64,000 nucleotides of DNA, taken from assembly GCA_963787205.1 (NCBI GenBank), contig CAWBCD010000010.1, positions 1 through 64,000 on the forward strand. Direction: 5' to 3'. The position numbers and the translations under genes were made by a program. The DNA is from DATFNI01 sp963787205. GTDB taxonomy: Bacteria; Bacteroidota; Rhodothermia; Balneolales; DATFMH01. Below are positions 1 to 11,214 of the stretch, in pieces (the stretch's first letter is position 1; every line of letters starts with the position of its first letter). The notes beneath the pieces were generated by a model. That model saw nothing but the letters and a program-made list of their open reading frames with translations. It had not been told where the DNA came from and made no database searches.

Positions 1-826
1 ACTGAACTTGAAATCTCTCACAAAAATCTAAAAGCCACCCAGGCCCAGCTTATTCAGGCCGAAAAAATGGCCAGCCTTGGTGAACTGACTGCCGGCATCG
101 CCCATGAAATTCAGAATCCGCTCAACTTCGTAAACAACTTCTCGGAGGTGAGCACCGAACTCCTGGAGGAAATGAAAGAGGAGCTAGAAAAAGGCGATCT
201 CGATGAAGTTAAAGTCATATCGGATGATGTAATCCAGAATCTCGAAAAAATCCTTACTCACGGACGGCGTGCGGACGGGATCGTCAAAGGGATGCTTCAG
301 CACAGCCGGGGCAGCAGCGGGCAAAAAGAACCGACGGATATCAATGCACTTTGCGATGAATACCTGCGCCTCTCCTATCACGGGCTTCGGGCCAGAGACA
401 AATCATTCAATGCCGATTTTAAACTGGAAGCCGACTGAAACCTCCCTAAAGTGAATGTCGTTCCGCAGGATATAGGCCGGGTATTACTGAACCTGATCAA
501 TAATGCCTTTTATGCCGTTTCGGAAAAGGCAAAACAAAACCCAAATGGATACAAACCATCCGTTATGGTAAGCACCCGTCCAGATATCTCCCCCTTCAGG
601 GGAACGGGGGGTGGAAATCCGGGTGAAAGACAACGGGAACGGGATGCCCGACGAGGTTAAAGAAAAAATCTTCCAGCCCTTCTTCACCACGAAACCCACC
701 GGACAGGGAACCGGGCTGGGATTGTCCATGAGCTATGATATTGTGAAAGCTCATGGAGGTGAAATGAAAGTGGAAACGAAAGAGGGTGAAGGCAGTGAGT
801 TTTTCATTCAATTACCAGGTGTCTGA
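1..826 (+). pseudogene. Sensor histidine kinase A, 3' part, with internal stop and frameshift
   Basis: This is the catalytic end of a membrane-type sensor histidine kinase; the sensor lies left of the window. The frame is open from base 1. The H-box (AGIAHEIQNPLNF) is at about 91-135, the N-box (NLINNAFYAV) near 490-520, and the G1 (DNGNGMP), F (FFTTK) and G2 (GTGLGLS) boxes at 630-725. A TGA at 436-438 replaces the Thr codon that kinase D has at the same place. A second break follows at 586-610, where a 25-nt C/G-run palindrome moves the ATPase end into another frame (611-826). As read it cannot give a full kinase. It could be a true pseudogene or carry consensus errors. The family assignment is certain; the functional state is not. 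Confidence 0.85.
586..610. repeat. 25-nt C-run/G-run palindrome inside kinase A
   Basis: CCCCC-TTCA-GGGG followed by a second G-run lies between the codons for STRPD and VEIRV. Its 25-nt length throws the G1/G2 part out of frame. The same unit occurs at the same codon position in kinases B to E, and relatives lie in the intergenic region near 47.8-48.1 kb. Confidence 0.75.
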
Positions 827-1061
827 ATCACGGATTAGTGGGATTAAAGGATTACACAGATTTTTAAAATGTCGGAATTAAAAACCATCATTGAATTGGA
901 GGATGTTCATCTCGCTCAGGTGTTGAATTACCTGAAAGCTTACAGGCTGAAAGTTGGCCTCTTAATTAATTTTGGAAGTAAGAGCTTAACCTTTAAAAAG
1001 ACACGTGCTGTTAGAAAATCCGTGAAATCCCTAAATCCGTGTCAATCCGTGATTCAGACAG
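819..1061. mobile_element. TIR element 1 (internally deleted GxxExxY element)
   Basis: The element is bounded by inverted termini GTGTCTGAATCACGGAT (819-835) and its complement ending at 1060. Inside, only the C-terminal half of a GxxExxY protein remains (TIIELEDVHLAQVLNYL to GLLINFGSKSLTF). The N-terminal half present in element 2 (6645-7117) is missing, so an internal deletion of about 230 nt is inferred. The left terminus supplies the TGA that ends kinase A. Confidence 0.7.
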
Positions 1062-1153
1062 TCTACGACATCGTCAAAGCCCATGGCGGGAAACTAACGG
1101 TGAATTCACATCAAGATGAAGGAACAGAATTTATCATCCAGTTGCCTGGATAA
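869..1153 (+). pseudogene. GxxExxY C-terminal remnant fused to a kinase tail remnant
   Basis: This open frame of 94 codons joins three pieces: the last half of a PD-(D/E)XK-type GxxExxY protein, the translated right terminus of element 1, and from 1062 a second copy of the kinase 3' end (YDIVKAHGG to FIIQLPG-stop). The RxADF core of the nuclease is missing, leaving only the residues after VELK. It is read as debris rather than a designed fusion, although the frame happens to stay open. Confidence 0.65.
1062..1153 (+). pseudogene. Duplicated kinase 3' end beyond element 1
   Basis: The segment encodes VYDIVKAHGGKLTVN to FIIQLPG-stop, the last 30 residues of the histidine-kinase ATPase domain. 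Kinase A already has its own copy at 734-818, so the element is flanked by about 85-nt imperfect direct repeats of the kinase tail. The same layout is seen around elements 2 and 3. Confidence 0.7.
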
Positions 1154-1614
1154 TGAAACCCTGAGTTACTTTAATCCCTAAGTCAAAATTCCACAGCATA
1201 AAAACCGCCGCAACCGATCATTACACATTCCTAATATTGAATTAGATACGATTAGTCAGATTATTTTCTTAGATATAGGTGTGAAATGATTAGTTGAAGG
1301 CCAACGATAAGGTTATGCTTATCATTTGCTTACACAACATGTAATTGCGGGGTTGCTATACCTGTACAATCTGGTTGTAGTGATATCTCCTATAAAACTA
1401 TAGGATTATACTGATTGGGGTTCGGCAAAATACATCTGTAAATGAACGTGGAATGGGTCAAATACATGACGGACCGTTTCAATCCGGCATCGACCGTCTT
1501 TTTCTATCCATGAAACAAATTCGCGGGATTTTACGAATTAATAAAAATAAAGTGTGAATAGTTGACCGGGATAAAAGTGCTACAACCCGGTAGTGTGCAT
1601 TAAAGGGAAGATAA
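1154..1614. other. Non-coding gap without recognisable feature
   Basis: About 460 nt of AT-rich sequence with stops in all frames. No gene, RNA or clear repeat was recognised. Confidence 0.5.
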
Positions 1615-1740
1615 ATGAATCAAAATCCGAAAGGGTACAAACCTTCTGTTATGGTAAGGACCCATGCCATAACATCTCCTTCAGAGATTGTGGGGAAAAA
1701 TCCGGGTAAACGACAATGGCAAGTTCAAATACACCTGCTG
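1615..1740 (+). pseudogene. Short relic of a histidine-kinase ATPase segment
   Basis: Translation from the ATG at 1615 gives NQNPKGYKPSVMV, then a degraded palindrome, then KNPGKRQW. This matches the stretch of kinases A and B between the N-box and the G1 box, including the out-of-frame reading NPGERQ that follows the palindrome. The piece therefore descends from a kinase copy that already held the 25-nt insertion. It has no H-box or G2 box and cannot function. Confidence 0.6.
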
Positions 1741-1763
1741 ATATCTGGTAGCCTGGGGAAAAG

Positions 1764-4700
1764 ATGAAAAAAAGAAGTGCCAATGGGATCGAAGAGTTAC
1801 AGCTCACAAATGAAACACTGAAAAAAGAGCTGGAACAGAAAAACCGGGAGCTTGAGATTGAAGCGGCATTGGAACAACTGCGGGCCCGTTCCAGCGCTAT
1901 GCATAAAAGTAATGAGTTAAAAGATGTAGTCAGAGCACTTTATAAAGAATTCCGAATCCTTGTAGCGGATATTGATTCTGTCAATATCCAGTTAAACCCG
2001 GATTCTTCCAAAGATATCCATTACTGGGCCTCGGTAGAAAAAGACATTTACCCGGAATTATATCATGTACCGTACTCTGACTTACCGATATTTGAAAAAG
2101 TTTACAACGCTTTTCATTCACCCCGAGACGAATTTTTTCATTATTCACTAAACAAGGAAGAAAAAGACGCTTTTTTTAGAGAAATATTCAAGGTCCAGCC
2201 GGTTCCGCTCAAAAGAAAAAAATTGATTCAGGATGCTGAAGGAATGGTCATGATGGGCTGGTTTCATAAGCATTCAGGAATCGACATCCTGCGCTACAAT
2301 CTCCAGCGTTTCAGTGAAGAAGAAAAGAAAATAGTACAACGGTTTGCTGCTACGTTCGAACAAACCTACACCCGTTTCCTCGACCTCCAAAAAGCCGAAG
2401 CCCAGGCACGGGAAGCACAGATAGAAGCGGCATTAGAAAAAATAAGGTCTCGCTCACTGGCCATGCACAAGAGCGATGAACTGCAAGACCTGGTAAATGC
2501 AGTATTTGACCAGTTGAAGGAGCTTCATATTGATATGAATTCGGCCAGCATCTTCATTTTTGAAGAAGGCTCAAAGGATTGGCAGCAGTGGGTGGCAGCA
2601 CCGGAAACATCCTACGCAACTTATTTTCATATTCCGTATTCAAATCAACAGATCGTTACGGACTTAGAGAAAGCAAGGGAAACCGGTAAAGACTTCTTTA
2701 CAGTCAAATATTCGTTTGAGGAGAAAAATAACTGGTTCGACTATGCATTTGAGCATACCGATTATCGCAAGATTCCCGAAAAGCGAAAGAATTATATCAG
2801 GAAAGGTGAGTGCATGGTCATCAGCTATGCCCTCTCAAAAAACACCGGCATACAGATTACTAAATACCATGGAGAAAAGTTTTCAGATGAAGAAAATGAA
2901 ATATTAAGGCGTATTGTAAAAGTTTTCGAGCAGGCTTATGTACGCTTTCTCGACCTGAAGAAAGCCGAAGCGCAGGCAAGGGAAGCGGAAATTCAACTGG
3001 CGTTGGAACATGTTCGAGCCCAATCGATGGCGATGCATAAAAGTGAAGATTTGGCGGAAGTGGTTGGCCAAATCAAAGAGGAAATCATGGGGTTGGGTAT
3101 TGAAATTTATAACGCACAGATTACTACTGACTTCACAAGTGATCCCAATGATGGAATGAATGTTTGGATTTCTGCTGAGGGGCGGCAATACCTTGAAAAA
3201 TTTCATATACCATTTATAGATCATCCACTCACTACAAAATTTTATAACACGCTTAAGAATGATCTTGGTTCTTTCACAAAAAGATTTTCAAAATCAGAAA
3301 AGAACGCCTATTTCAAATTGTTATTTGAGCACTCTGATTTTAAAGACATTCCAGAGGAAAGAAAGAATTTTGTCTTGAATAGCCCCGGTTGGGTGATTTG
3401 TTGGGTGATTTTAAAAAACTCCATGATGGAGTTTGCTCGATTTAACCTCGAAAAGTTTAACCGTGAAGAAATAGATGTATTTAAGCTTTTTGGAAAGGTT
3501 TTTGAACAAGCCTACACCCGTTTCCTCGATCTCCAGAAAGCGGAAGCGCAGGCACGGGAAGCTCAGATTGAGGCCTCACTTGAACGTCTCCGTGCCAGGT
3601 CAATGGCGATGCACCATAGTAGGGAACTAGTCGAGGTTGTTCGACTGCTTGACAAAGAGATCAAGGGATTAGGAATTCAATTTGTTGACGCGACACAAAT
3701 AGTTACTGATTTTTCAAATCCTGAAGAGGGTTTAAATACTTGGATTACGGTCAGAGGGATGTATGACCCGGAAAAATATCATGTCCCGTATTTTGATCAT
3801 CCGCTCATGTTCAATCTATCTGAAGCACTCAAGAAGGGACAAAATTTTTATACGGTAAAATACTTAAAGGCCGAAAAAAACCGGTTTTACAGATTACTTT
3901 TCAAGTACTCCGACTTCGGGAGGATTACAAAGGAAAGACAAGCAGTCGTTCTTGACGCCCCCGGTCTGGTAGAATCCTTTGTGATCCATAAAAACTCGGC
4001 CCTTCTCTTTATGCATTATGGTTTGAATGAATTCAGTGCTGAGGATAATGCGATATTCAGACGATTTGGAGCGGTTTTTGAACAAGCCTACACCCGTTTC
4101 CTCGACCTCCAAAAAGCCGAAGCACAGGCAAGAGAATCGGAGATTCAACTTGCTTTAGAAAGAGTCCGGGCCAGCACTATGGCCATGCATAAAAGCAATG
4201 AACTGGCTGAAACGGCAGCAATCCTCTTTCAGCAAATGACAGAGCTTGGAGTTACACCTGAACGGATAAATATCTGTCTGATTAAAGAAGCAGACAATAT
4301 TCTTGAAGTTTGGGCTACAGATCAACAAGGAGTGAAGATAAGTCATCACTTTAATGCAAGTCTTGATGAGCCGACTACAGGAAAACCAGTATATGATGCG
4401 TGGAAAGAAAAAAAGAAATCGATCATCATTGACCTGAGCGGAAAGGAATTAAATGACTGGATCCGTTATGTGAGGGAAGTAATGGGTATGACCATTAAAG
4501 CTGAGTTAGTAAAGGAACATCGAATACACAGCGTTGCTTTCTTCTCACAGGGTATGATATTAACAACTACTCCCGAACCATTACCGGAAGAATCAATAAC
4601 ATTACTGGAACGTTTTGCAGATGTATTTAATCTTACTTATCGCCGCTTCCTTGACCTTCAAAAAGCAGAAACACAGGCAAGAGATGCACAGATTGAAGCA

Positions 4701-6652
4701 GCATTGGAACGCGTTCGTTCTCTTGCACTTGGGCATGAGAAAAAGTGAGGAAGCAGGTAAGGTTACAGACAGTTTTTTTGCAGAATTCAAGAAGCTGACC
4801 GTTAAGATAATCGGTTGTTCCATTATCGTAGCCGATGAAAAAAATGACAGTATGGAAATCTGGCGTGCAAGATCAGATCTTGCTGTCAGGCCGTTTAGCA
4901 AATCTTCGTTCTCCCGGACAATGAACGTGACGAAAGAAAGTATGCCTGAATTGTTTCCGGAATACCGTAAAGCATTGGGAAGTAAAAAAGGATACATGCA
5001 AGCAAAACTATCTGGTGAAAAACGTTTGCGTTTTTTAAATGTTAACTCTGAACAAAACGGCTTCAATCCCCGGGAAAGAGAAAGATTTATTAAAACGATA
5101 CCTGCTCAATTCGTCGCATCCTTTTTGTTTTTTAAATTGGGTTATCTGGCACTCATTTCAGAGAAAGAACTACCCGAGGAAAATTTAAAAATTGCCAGAA
5201 GATTTGCGGATGTCTTTGATTTTGCCTACACCCGTTTCCTCGATCTTCAAAAAGCAGAAGCGCAGGCAAGGGATGCAATTAAACAGGCTTCATTAGATAG
5301 AGTGCGCGGCGAAATTGCCAGCATGAGAACAACGGAGGATCTCAACCGCATTACTCCGGTCATCTGGAACGAGCTGAAAACCCTGGATGTCCCATTCATA
5401 CGCTGCGGGGTATTTATTATCAACGAGGACCAGGCAACCGTTCAGGTTTATTTATCCAAGCCCGATGGCCAGCCACTTGCTGCCCTGAGTTTACCCTTTG
5501 AGTCTACCCGTTTAACCAGGGAATCTGTTGCCTTCTGGCGCGAAGGTGCCATTTACAAAGAGCATTGGAACCGGGATGATTTTATCCGGTGGATGCAATC
5601 TCTGATTAAGATGGGACAGGTTCAGAGTGCTGAAACTTACCAGGGTGCGGACCAGGCACCGGAATCACTCGACTTACACTTTCTCCCCTTCACCCAGGGA
5701 ATGCTCTATGTCGGGAATACCCATCCGCTTACAGAGGATGAAATAGAGCTGGTACAATCGCTTGCAGAAACCTTTTCGGTCGCCTACGCCCGCTATGAAG
5801 ATTTTAAAAACCTGGAAAAAGCAAAAAACAAGATAGAACAGACGCTGAGCGAATTAAAAGCCACTCAGTCCCAACTTATCCAGGCCGAGAAAATGGCATC
5901 GCTCGGTGAACTAACGGCCGGCATTGCGCATGAGATTCAGAACCCCCTCAATTTCGTAAATAACTTCTCGGAAGTGAGCACCGAGCTTCTGGAGGAAATG
6001 AAGGAGGAGATTGAAAATGGGGATCTGGATGAAGTAAAAGCCATCACCGAAGATGTCATCCAAAACCTCGAAAAGATCCTCCATCACGGGCGGCGTGCAG
6101 ACGGGATCGTCAAAGGGATGCTTCAGCACAGTCGCGGCAGCAGCGGGCAAAAAGAACCAACCGATCTAAATGCGTTTGCCGATGAATACCTGCGCCTCTC
6201 CTATCATGGGCTCCGGGCCAGGGACAAATCGTTCACTTCCGATTTTAAACTGGAAGCCGATGAAGCCCTTCCAAAAGTAAATGTCGTTCCGCAGGATATT
6301 GGCCGGGTATTGTTAAACCTGATCAACAATGCGTTTTATGCCGTCTCTGAAAAGGCGAAACAAAACCGGAATGGATACAAACCCTCAGTTATCGTAAGTA
6401 CCCGTGCAGATTACTCCCCCTTCAGGGGGCCGGGGGGTGGAAATCCGGGTGAAAGACAATGGCCCCGGGATTCCCGACGAGGTTAAAAAGAAAATCTTCC
6501 AGCCCTTCTTCACCACAAAACCGACCGGACAGGGAACCGGGCTGGGATTGTCTATGAGCTATGATATTGTGAAGGCGCATGGAGGGGAATTGAAAGTGGA
6601 AACGAAAGAAGGGGAAGGAACCGAGTTTATCATTCAATTACCTGTTGTCTGA
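1764..6652 (+). pseudogene. Giant sensor histidine kinase B, seven sensor modules, two frameshifts
   Basis: If restored, this is one kinase of about 1630 residues. A short coiled start is followed by seven sensor modules of about 190 residues. Each opens with a helix like QIEAALERVRSRSMAMHKSDEL and closes with FEQAYTRFLDLQKAEAQARE. Modules begin near 1860, 2417, 2988, 3564, 4140, 4692 and 5275. The modules resemble the GAF-like repeats found in many Bacteroidota kinases. The kinase core follows, with H-box at 5925-5960, N-box near 6315, and G1, F and G2 at 6455-6545. Frame is lost near 4735 (GGG where GG keeps the frame) and at the 25-nt palindrome at 6412-6436. No membrane segment is evident, so a cytoplasmic sensor is inferred. 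A GGGGAAAAG ribosome site precedes the ATG. Ligand unknown. Confidence 0.85.
6412..6436. repeat. 25-nt C-run/G-run palindrome inside kinase B
   Basis: CCCCCTTCAGGGGGCC plus a G6 run lies directly before the codons for VEIRVKDNG. It adds 25 nt and shifts the frame by one, as in kinase A. Confidence 0.75.
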
Positions 6653-7117
6653 ATCACGGATTTATGGGATTAAAGGATTACACGGATTAAAATGGCGGAA
6701 TTAAAATATCAGGACATAACAGAAAAGATTATTGGGGCTTCCTTTGAAGTTCACAAGTTTCTCGGGAATGGTTTCCAGGAGGTGATCTATCAAAGAGCAT
6801 TGGCCTGGGAATTGTCACAAGCGGAATTGGATTTCGCCAGGGAAATTGAAGAGAATATTTTCTATAAAGAACTTCCTGAACCCATCGGAACAAGAAGAGC
6901 AGATTTTATTGTAGAAAGCAAAGTTCTTGTAGAACTAAAAGCCATCATCGAATTGGAGGATGTTCATCTTGCTCAGGTGCTGAATTACCTGAGAGCATAC
7001 CGGCTGGAAGTTGGCCTGTTGATCAATTTTGGAAGTAAGAGCTTAACCTTTAAAAGGCTCGTGCTGTGAGAAAATCCGTGACATCCCTAAATCCGTGTCC
7101 ATCCGTGATTCAGACAA
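6645..7117. mobile_element. TIR element 2, complete, carrying the GxxExxY gene
   Basis: The 473-bp element has perfect 17-bp inverted termini: TTGTCTGAATCACGGAT at 6645-6661 and its complement at 7101-7117. Subterminal GGATTACACGGATT (left) and AATCCGTG copies (right) extend the symmetry. It starts inside the last codons of kinase B, supplying the final Val and the TGA, and is followed by a second copy of the kinase 3' end. There is no transposase gene; the only cargo is the GxxExxY protein. Mobility is inferred from four copies at equivalent sites. Confidence 0.75.
6692..7069 (+). CDS. GxxExxY protein (PD-(D/E)XK nuclease-like fold)
   Basis: A complete 125-residue member of the GxxExxY family (PDDEXK_3). 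The signature helix VHKFLGNGFQEVIYQRAL is near residues 21-38. The core RRADFIVESKVLVELKAI, near residues 69-86, gives the Asp and Glu-x-Lys arrangement typical of this nuclease fold. The end (GLLINFGSKSLTFKRLVL) is also typical. The family is widespread in Bacteroidota and its biochemical role is not established. The gene fills TIR element 2 and is its only cargo. It may help the element move or persist, or may only be carried. The ATG at 6692 lies just after the left subterminal repeat. Confidence 0.85.
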   Translation: MAELKYQDITEKIIGASFEVHKFLGNGFQEVIYQRALAWELSQAELDFAREIEENIFYKELPEPIGTRRADFIVESKVLVELKAIIELEDVHLAQVLNYLRAYRLEVGLLINFGSKSLTFKRLVL

Positions 7118-7207
7118 ACTATGATATTGTGAAAGCGCACGGAGGCGAAATTAAAGTAGAAACAAAGGAAGCACGCGGAGCACATTTATCATTCAAATAC
7201 CGGCATA
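7118..7207 (+). pseudogene. Duplicated kinase 3' end beyond element 2
   Basis: NYDIVKAHGGEIKVETKE is followed by a frame break, then a degraded FIIQIPA end just before the start of kinase C. It repeats the tail of kinase B (6553-6644) on the far side of element 2. The sequence between its end and the next ATG (ACTGATATG) matches the junction in front of kinase E. Confidence 0.7.
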
Positions 7208-7213
7208 ACTGAT

Positions 7214-9195
7214 ATGAAAATAAAAATATTGAATCTTACCATTCTGCTTTTACTGGTATCCGGGGCCTGTTATGCCCAGACAAAAGAAGTAATTGACAGC
7301 TTAAAAAGTATATTGGCCACCACGAAAAATGATACCACTAAGATTTATGCTCAGGCAACCCTTTGTGATGCATACCGTTTTGGAAATCCAGATTCCTCCA
7401 CGTTTTACGGGCAGCAGGCTTTGAGACTTGCCCGGAAGATTAATTTTATACCGGGACAAATACTGGCACTTGGCTTTTTGACTGCCCCAGCACAACAGCA
7501 GGGGGACTATCCGAAAACCCTGGAATTAGGGTTTGAAGCCATTCAACTTGCAAAGGAGCATCATTTAGAGGTGTTAGCTGCACCCGCATTGAGCAATATG
7601 GCTGCTGTGTACGCAAACCTGAAAGATTATCAGAAAGCCATCGACTATTCACACCAACAAATTTTGTTAGAACTGGCAGGACATATTGATCGGCACATCG
7701 ATCCGGGACTTGCTTATGGATACTTGCAAATGGGGGCTATACATTTATTGTACAACCAACTGGATTCAGCTGAATATTATGAAAAAAAGGCTGTTAAGAG
7801 CTTTGAAAAGCTGAACTATAATGAGCCAGCTGTCTACCAGCTTCTCGGAAATATCGCACTGAAGTCCGGGAGGAATAATGAAGCCTTACATTATTACAAA
7901 ATAAGTGAACAGAATGCAATTAAAGGCAATCGGCTGCGGGCTTTGACTGCTGTTTACAACAGTATTTCAGAATATTTTAAGACCCAGAACCAACCGGATT
8001 CTGCCCTTTATTATGCACACAAGGGACTTGAAGTGGCGCAAGATTTGGGTCAAAAGTCATCTTCCCTTGAGGCAGCGAAATTATTGTCCGGTTTATATGA
8101 ACAATCAAACCCTAAAGAATCACTTCACTATCTAAAAATAGCGGATGCTTACAGGGACAGCTTGTTCGGCGAAGTGAATTTGAAAGCGATACAAACCATA
8201 GTTTCCCGCGAAAAAGAACGCCAGCAAGAACTTGAAGCGGCAAAAACTGCTTATCGAAACAAGTTGCGGTTATATCTGCTGTTAACCGGTCTGGCTTTTT
8301 TGTTGTTAATCTCCTTCATCCTTTACAGGAACTATAAAAAAAGTAATAAAGCGAATCAGAGGCTTAAGAATACACTTGATGATCTGAAATCCACCCAGTC
8401 CCAACTTATCCAGGCCGAAAAAATGGCCAGCCTCGGTGAACTCACCGCCGGCATTGCCCACGAAATCCAGAACCCGCTCAATTTCGTAAACAACTTCTCG
8501 GAAGTGAGCACCGAACTTCTGGAGGAAATGAAAGAGGAGATTGAGAAACGGGAATCTGGAGGAAGTAAAAGCCATATCACGAAGATGTCATCCAAAATCT
8601 TGAAAAAATCCTTACTCACGGACGACGTGCCGACGGGATTGTCAAAGGCATGCTTCAGCACAGCCGGGGCAGCAGCGGACAAAAAGAACCGACCGATATA
8701 AATGCGTTAGCCGATGAATACCTGCGCCTCTCCTATCACGGGCTCCGGGCCAGAGACAAATCCTTTAACGGCCGATTTTAAACTGGAAGCGGATGAAGCC
8801 TTCCCAAAAGTAAATGTGGTTCCGCAGGATATTGGACGGGTATTGTTGAACCTGATCAACAATGCGTTTTATGCCGTCTCGGAAAAAGCAAAACAAAATC
8901 CGAATGGATACAAACCCTCCGTTATCGTAAGCACGCAGGCAGATTAGTCCCCCTTCAGGGGATTCGAGGGGTAGAAATCCGTGTGAAAGACAACGGCCCC
9001 GGCATTCCCGACGAGGTTAAAAAGAAAATCTTCCAGCCCTTCTTCACCACCAAACCGACCGGGCAGGGAACCGGGCTGGGATTGTCTATGAGCTATGACA
9101 TTATTAAAGCGCATGGCGGTGAATTGAAGGTTGAATCCAGTGTAGGGGAAGGAACCACATTCACTATCCAATTACCTAAAACAGAATCCGTATGA
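7214..9195 (+). pseudogene. TPR sensor histidine kinase C, multiply frameshifted
   Basis: The N-terminal 430 residues are intact: a signal peptide ending at CYAQ, TPR-like helical repeats over roughly residues 30-330, a membrane helix (YLLLTGLAFLLLISFILY) and the H-box AGIAHEIQNPLNF near 8450. Then the frame breaks repeatedly: near 8548 (GAGAAACGGG against GAGAACGGG in relatives), near 8572, near 8768 and at the palindrome 8945-8970, which also brings a TAG. The ATPase end is readable at 8983-9195. It ends IQLPKTESV without a TIR element, and its TGA overlaps the ATG of kinase D. It is a paralogue of kinase E. Intact copies of this architecture would be inner-membrane sensors with a periplasmic TPR domain. 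Confidence 0.8.
8945..8970. repeat. 26-nt C-run/G-run palindrome inside kinase C
   Basis: The most diverged of the five copies: CCCCCTTCAGGGG, then ATTCGA and a short G-run. It is 26 nt rather than 25 and starts with an in-frame TAG. Confidence 0.7.
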
Positions 9196-11214
9196 AATCA
9201 GTGATTATTATTCTTTTTCTCGTGCTTCCCTGTGTGGTATTGGCGCAAAATTCTCAGTACTTAGATAGTTTAAAATATGTACTGCAACATACGGCAAACG
9301 ATACCATTAAGATGGATACCTACCGTAAAATGGGCTTTTACCTTCAAAACGGTGAATTGGATAGCGCTTTGTATTACCACCAACAGCAATTATCATTTGC
9401 AAAAAAGTTACATCTAAAATTATACGAGGCAGACGCTCATGAACAAATTGCCTATGTATTAAGATATAAAATGGATTTACCCAAAGCCCTGGAAAATTAT
9501 AATCAGGCTTTAAAAATTGCCAGCGAACCCAATAGTGCGGAGAACGGTTGGGGATATGCTAATTTTTCTTTCTCTAAAAGTCCGGAAGATGCCAGGCTTT
9601 CTATTATAGGCATGGTCCATTTTGAACTCTCTGGTTTGTATGACGCATCCCGGATGTTTGATGAAGAAAAAATTCAGCTAAATGAAGCTTTGAAAATTGG
9701 CAAAAAGTTACATAACCAAAAAATATTGTCCTTAACTACAAGAAATATAGGGACGCTATTTGCTGATAAAAGATCAACCTGATTCAGCTCTTTATTATTA
9801 TCAAAAGGCATTATTCCAATATAAAAACTCTCCTTATCAGGTGGGGTTAGGGGATCTTTATCGAAAGATTGGTCGGGTTTATTTAGCCAAACAACAATAC
9901 GATTCGGCAAAAGTCAATTGCAGGAAGGCGATCAATGCCTACGCCCGTAATAATGTATTGATTGGTTTGAGCGCTGGTTATTTAGATTTAGGAAAGGTGT
10001 TTCTGGCAACGGACCAAACAGACTCTGCTTTATATTATACTTAAAGGGAATAGCATCGGCCGAATCCTTCCGCGATAAAATTGACGAAGCTAACGGATAT
10101 ACTCAATTATCCACCATTTATGATTCACTCAATAAATCTACCTTAGCATTAAATGCTCTAAAAAAAGGAAAATCATTACAAGATAGTCTTAGCAATGCTT
10201 ATATCAATAAATTAATTCAGGTACAGAATGCAGGTTTCCAGGAGCGACTCAGGTTAAAAAAAGTAGCTGATGATCAGGCTGCTTATCAAAACAAGTTGAA
10301 GATGATAGGCTTAATAGTGGTCCTCGCTATTATTTTTCATAATTGCCTTGCTGTTGTATCGTAACAATCGGCAAAAGAAAAAAACGAATAAAGTTTTAAA
10401 GCAAACGCTTTCTGATTTGAAAGCCACCCAGGCCCAACTCATCCAGACCGAAAAGATGGCCTCACTCGGGGAACTTACTGCCGGCATTGCTCACGAGATC
10501 CAAAACCCGCTCAATTTCGTAAACAACTTCTCGGAAGTGAGCACCGAACTTCTGGAGGAAATGCGGGAGGAGATAGAAAACGGGAATTTCGAAGAAGTAA
10601 AAGTTATATCAGCAGATTTAAACCAGAATCTTGAAAAAATCCTTACTCATGGAAAGCGTGCCGACGGGATCGTCAAAGGCATGCTTCAGCACAGCCGGGG
10701 AAGCAGCGGGGAAAAAGAACCGACCGACATCAATGCGTTAGCTGATGAATACCTGCGACTCTCCTACCACGGACTCCGGGCCAGGGACAAATCCTTTACT
10801 GCCGATTTTAAACTGGAAGCCGACACGAACCTACCTAAAGTAAATGTCGTGCCGCAAGACATGGGCCGGGTTTTACTAAACCTGATCAATAATGCGTTTT
10901 ATGCCGTTTCGGAAAAGGCAAAACAAAATCTTGATGGGTACAAACCCTACGTTATGGTTAGCACCCGGCAGATTACTCCCCATTCAGGGGGCCAGGGGGT
11001 CGAAATCCGGGTGAAAGACAATGGCCCCGGAATACCCGAGGAGGTTAAAAAGAAAATCTTCCAGCCCTTCTTTACCACCAAACCAACCGGTCAGGGGACG
11101 GGATTGGGATTGAGCATGAGTTACGACATTGTTAAAGTACATGGCGGGAAACTAACTGTGGAAAGTAAGGATGGGGAAGGAACGGAGTTTATGATTCAAT
11201 TACCTGTTGTCTGA
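9192..11214 (+). pseudogene. TPR sensor histidine kinase D, sensor half frameshifted
   Basis: The start is a signal peptide (MKSVIIILFLVLPCVVLAQ) followed by TPR-like repeats of the form LDSALYYHQQQLSFAKKL. The frame changes near 9770, near 10040 (TAA inside SALYYxLKGIASAESF) and near 10340 inside the membrane helix. From 10348 the kinase core is open to the stop: H-box near 10485, N-box near 10880, palindrome in frame (STRQITPHSGGQGVEIR), G1 (DNGPGIP), F and G2 boxes. The core alone is 288 residues and could be made as a cytoplasmic fragment, but sensor coupling would be lost as read. The last codons and TGA come from TIR element 3. The gene overlaps the end of kinase C by ATGA. Confidence 0.8.
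10974..10998. repeat. 25-nt C-run/G-run palindrome inside kinase D, read in frame
   Basis: It sits at the same codon position as in kinases A and B. A missing base just upstream (CCCGGCAGAT against CCCGTGCAGAT) compensates, so it is translated as ITPHSGGQG. Confidence 0.75.

Noticed and set aside
436..438. TGA in kinase A as a recoded Trp or selenocysteine codon
   Set aside because: Relatives have Thr (ACG) there, UGA is a normal stop elsewhere in the window and no SECIS-like hairpin follows.
4602..5066. 154-codon antisense frame across the kinase B frame break
   Set aside because: Shadow of the sensor modules; its translation has no protein-like pattern.
6645..7117. Classical insertion sequence
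   Set aside because: No DDE, HUH or serine/tyrosine recombinase gene, and no short target duplication; only a GxxExxY protein lies inside.
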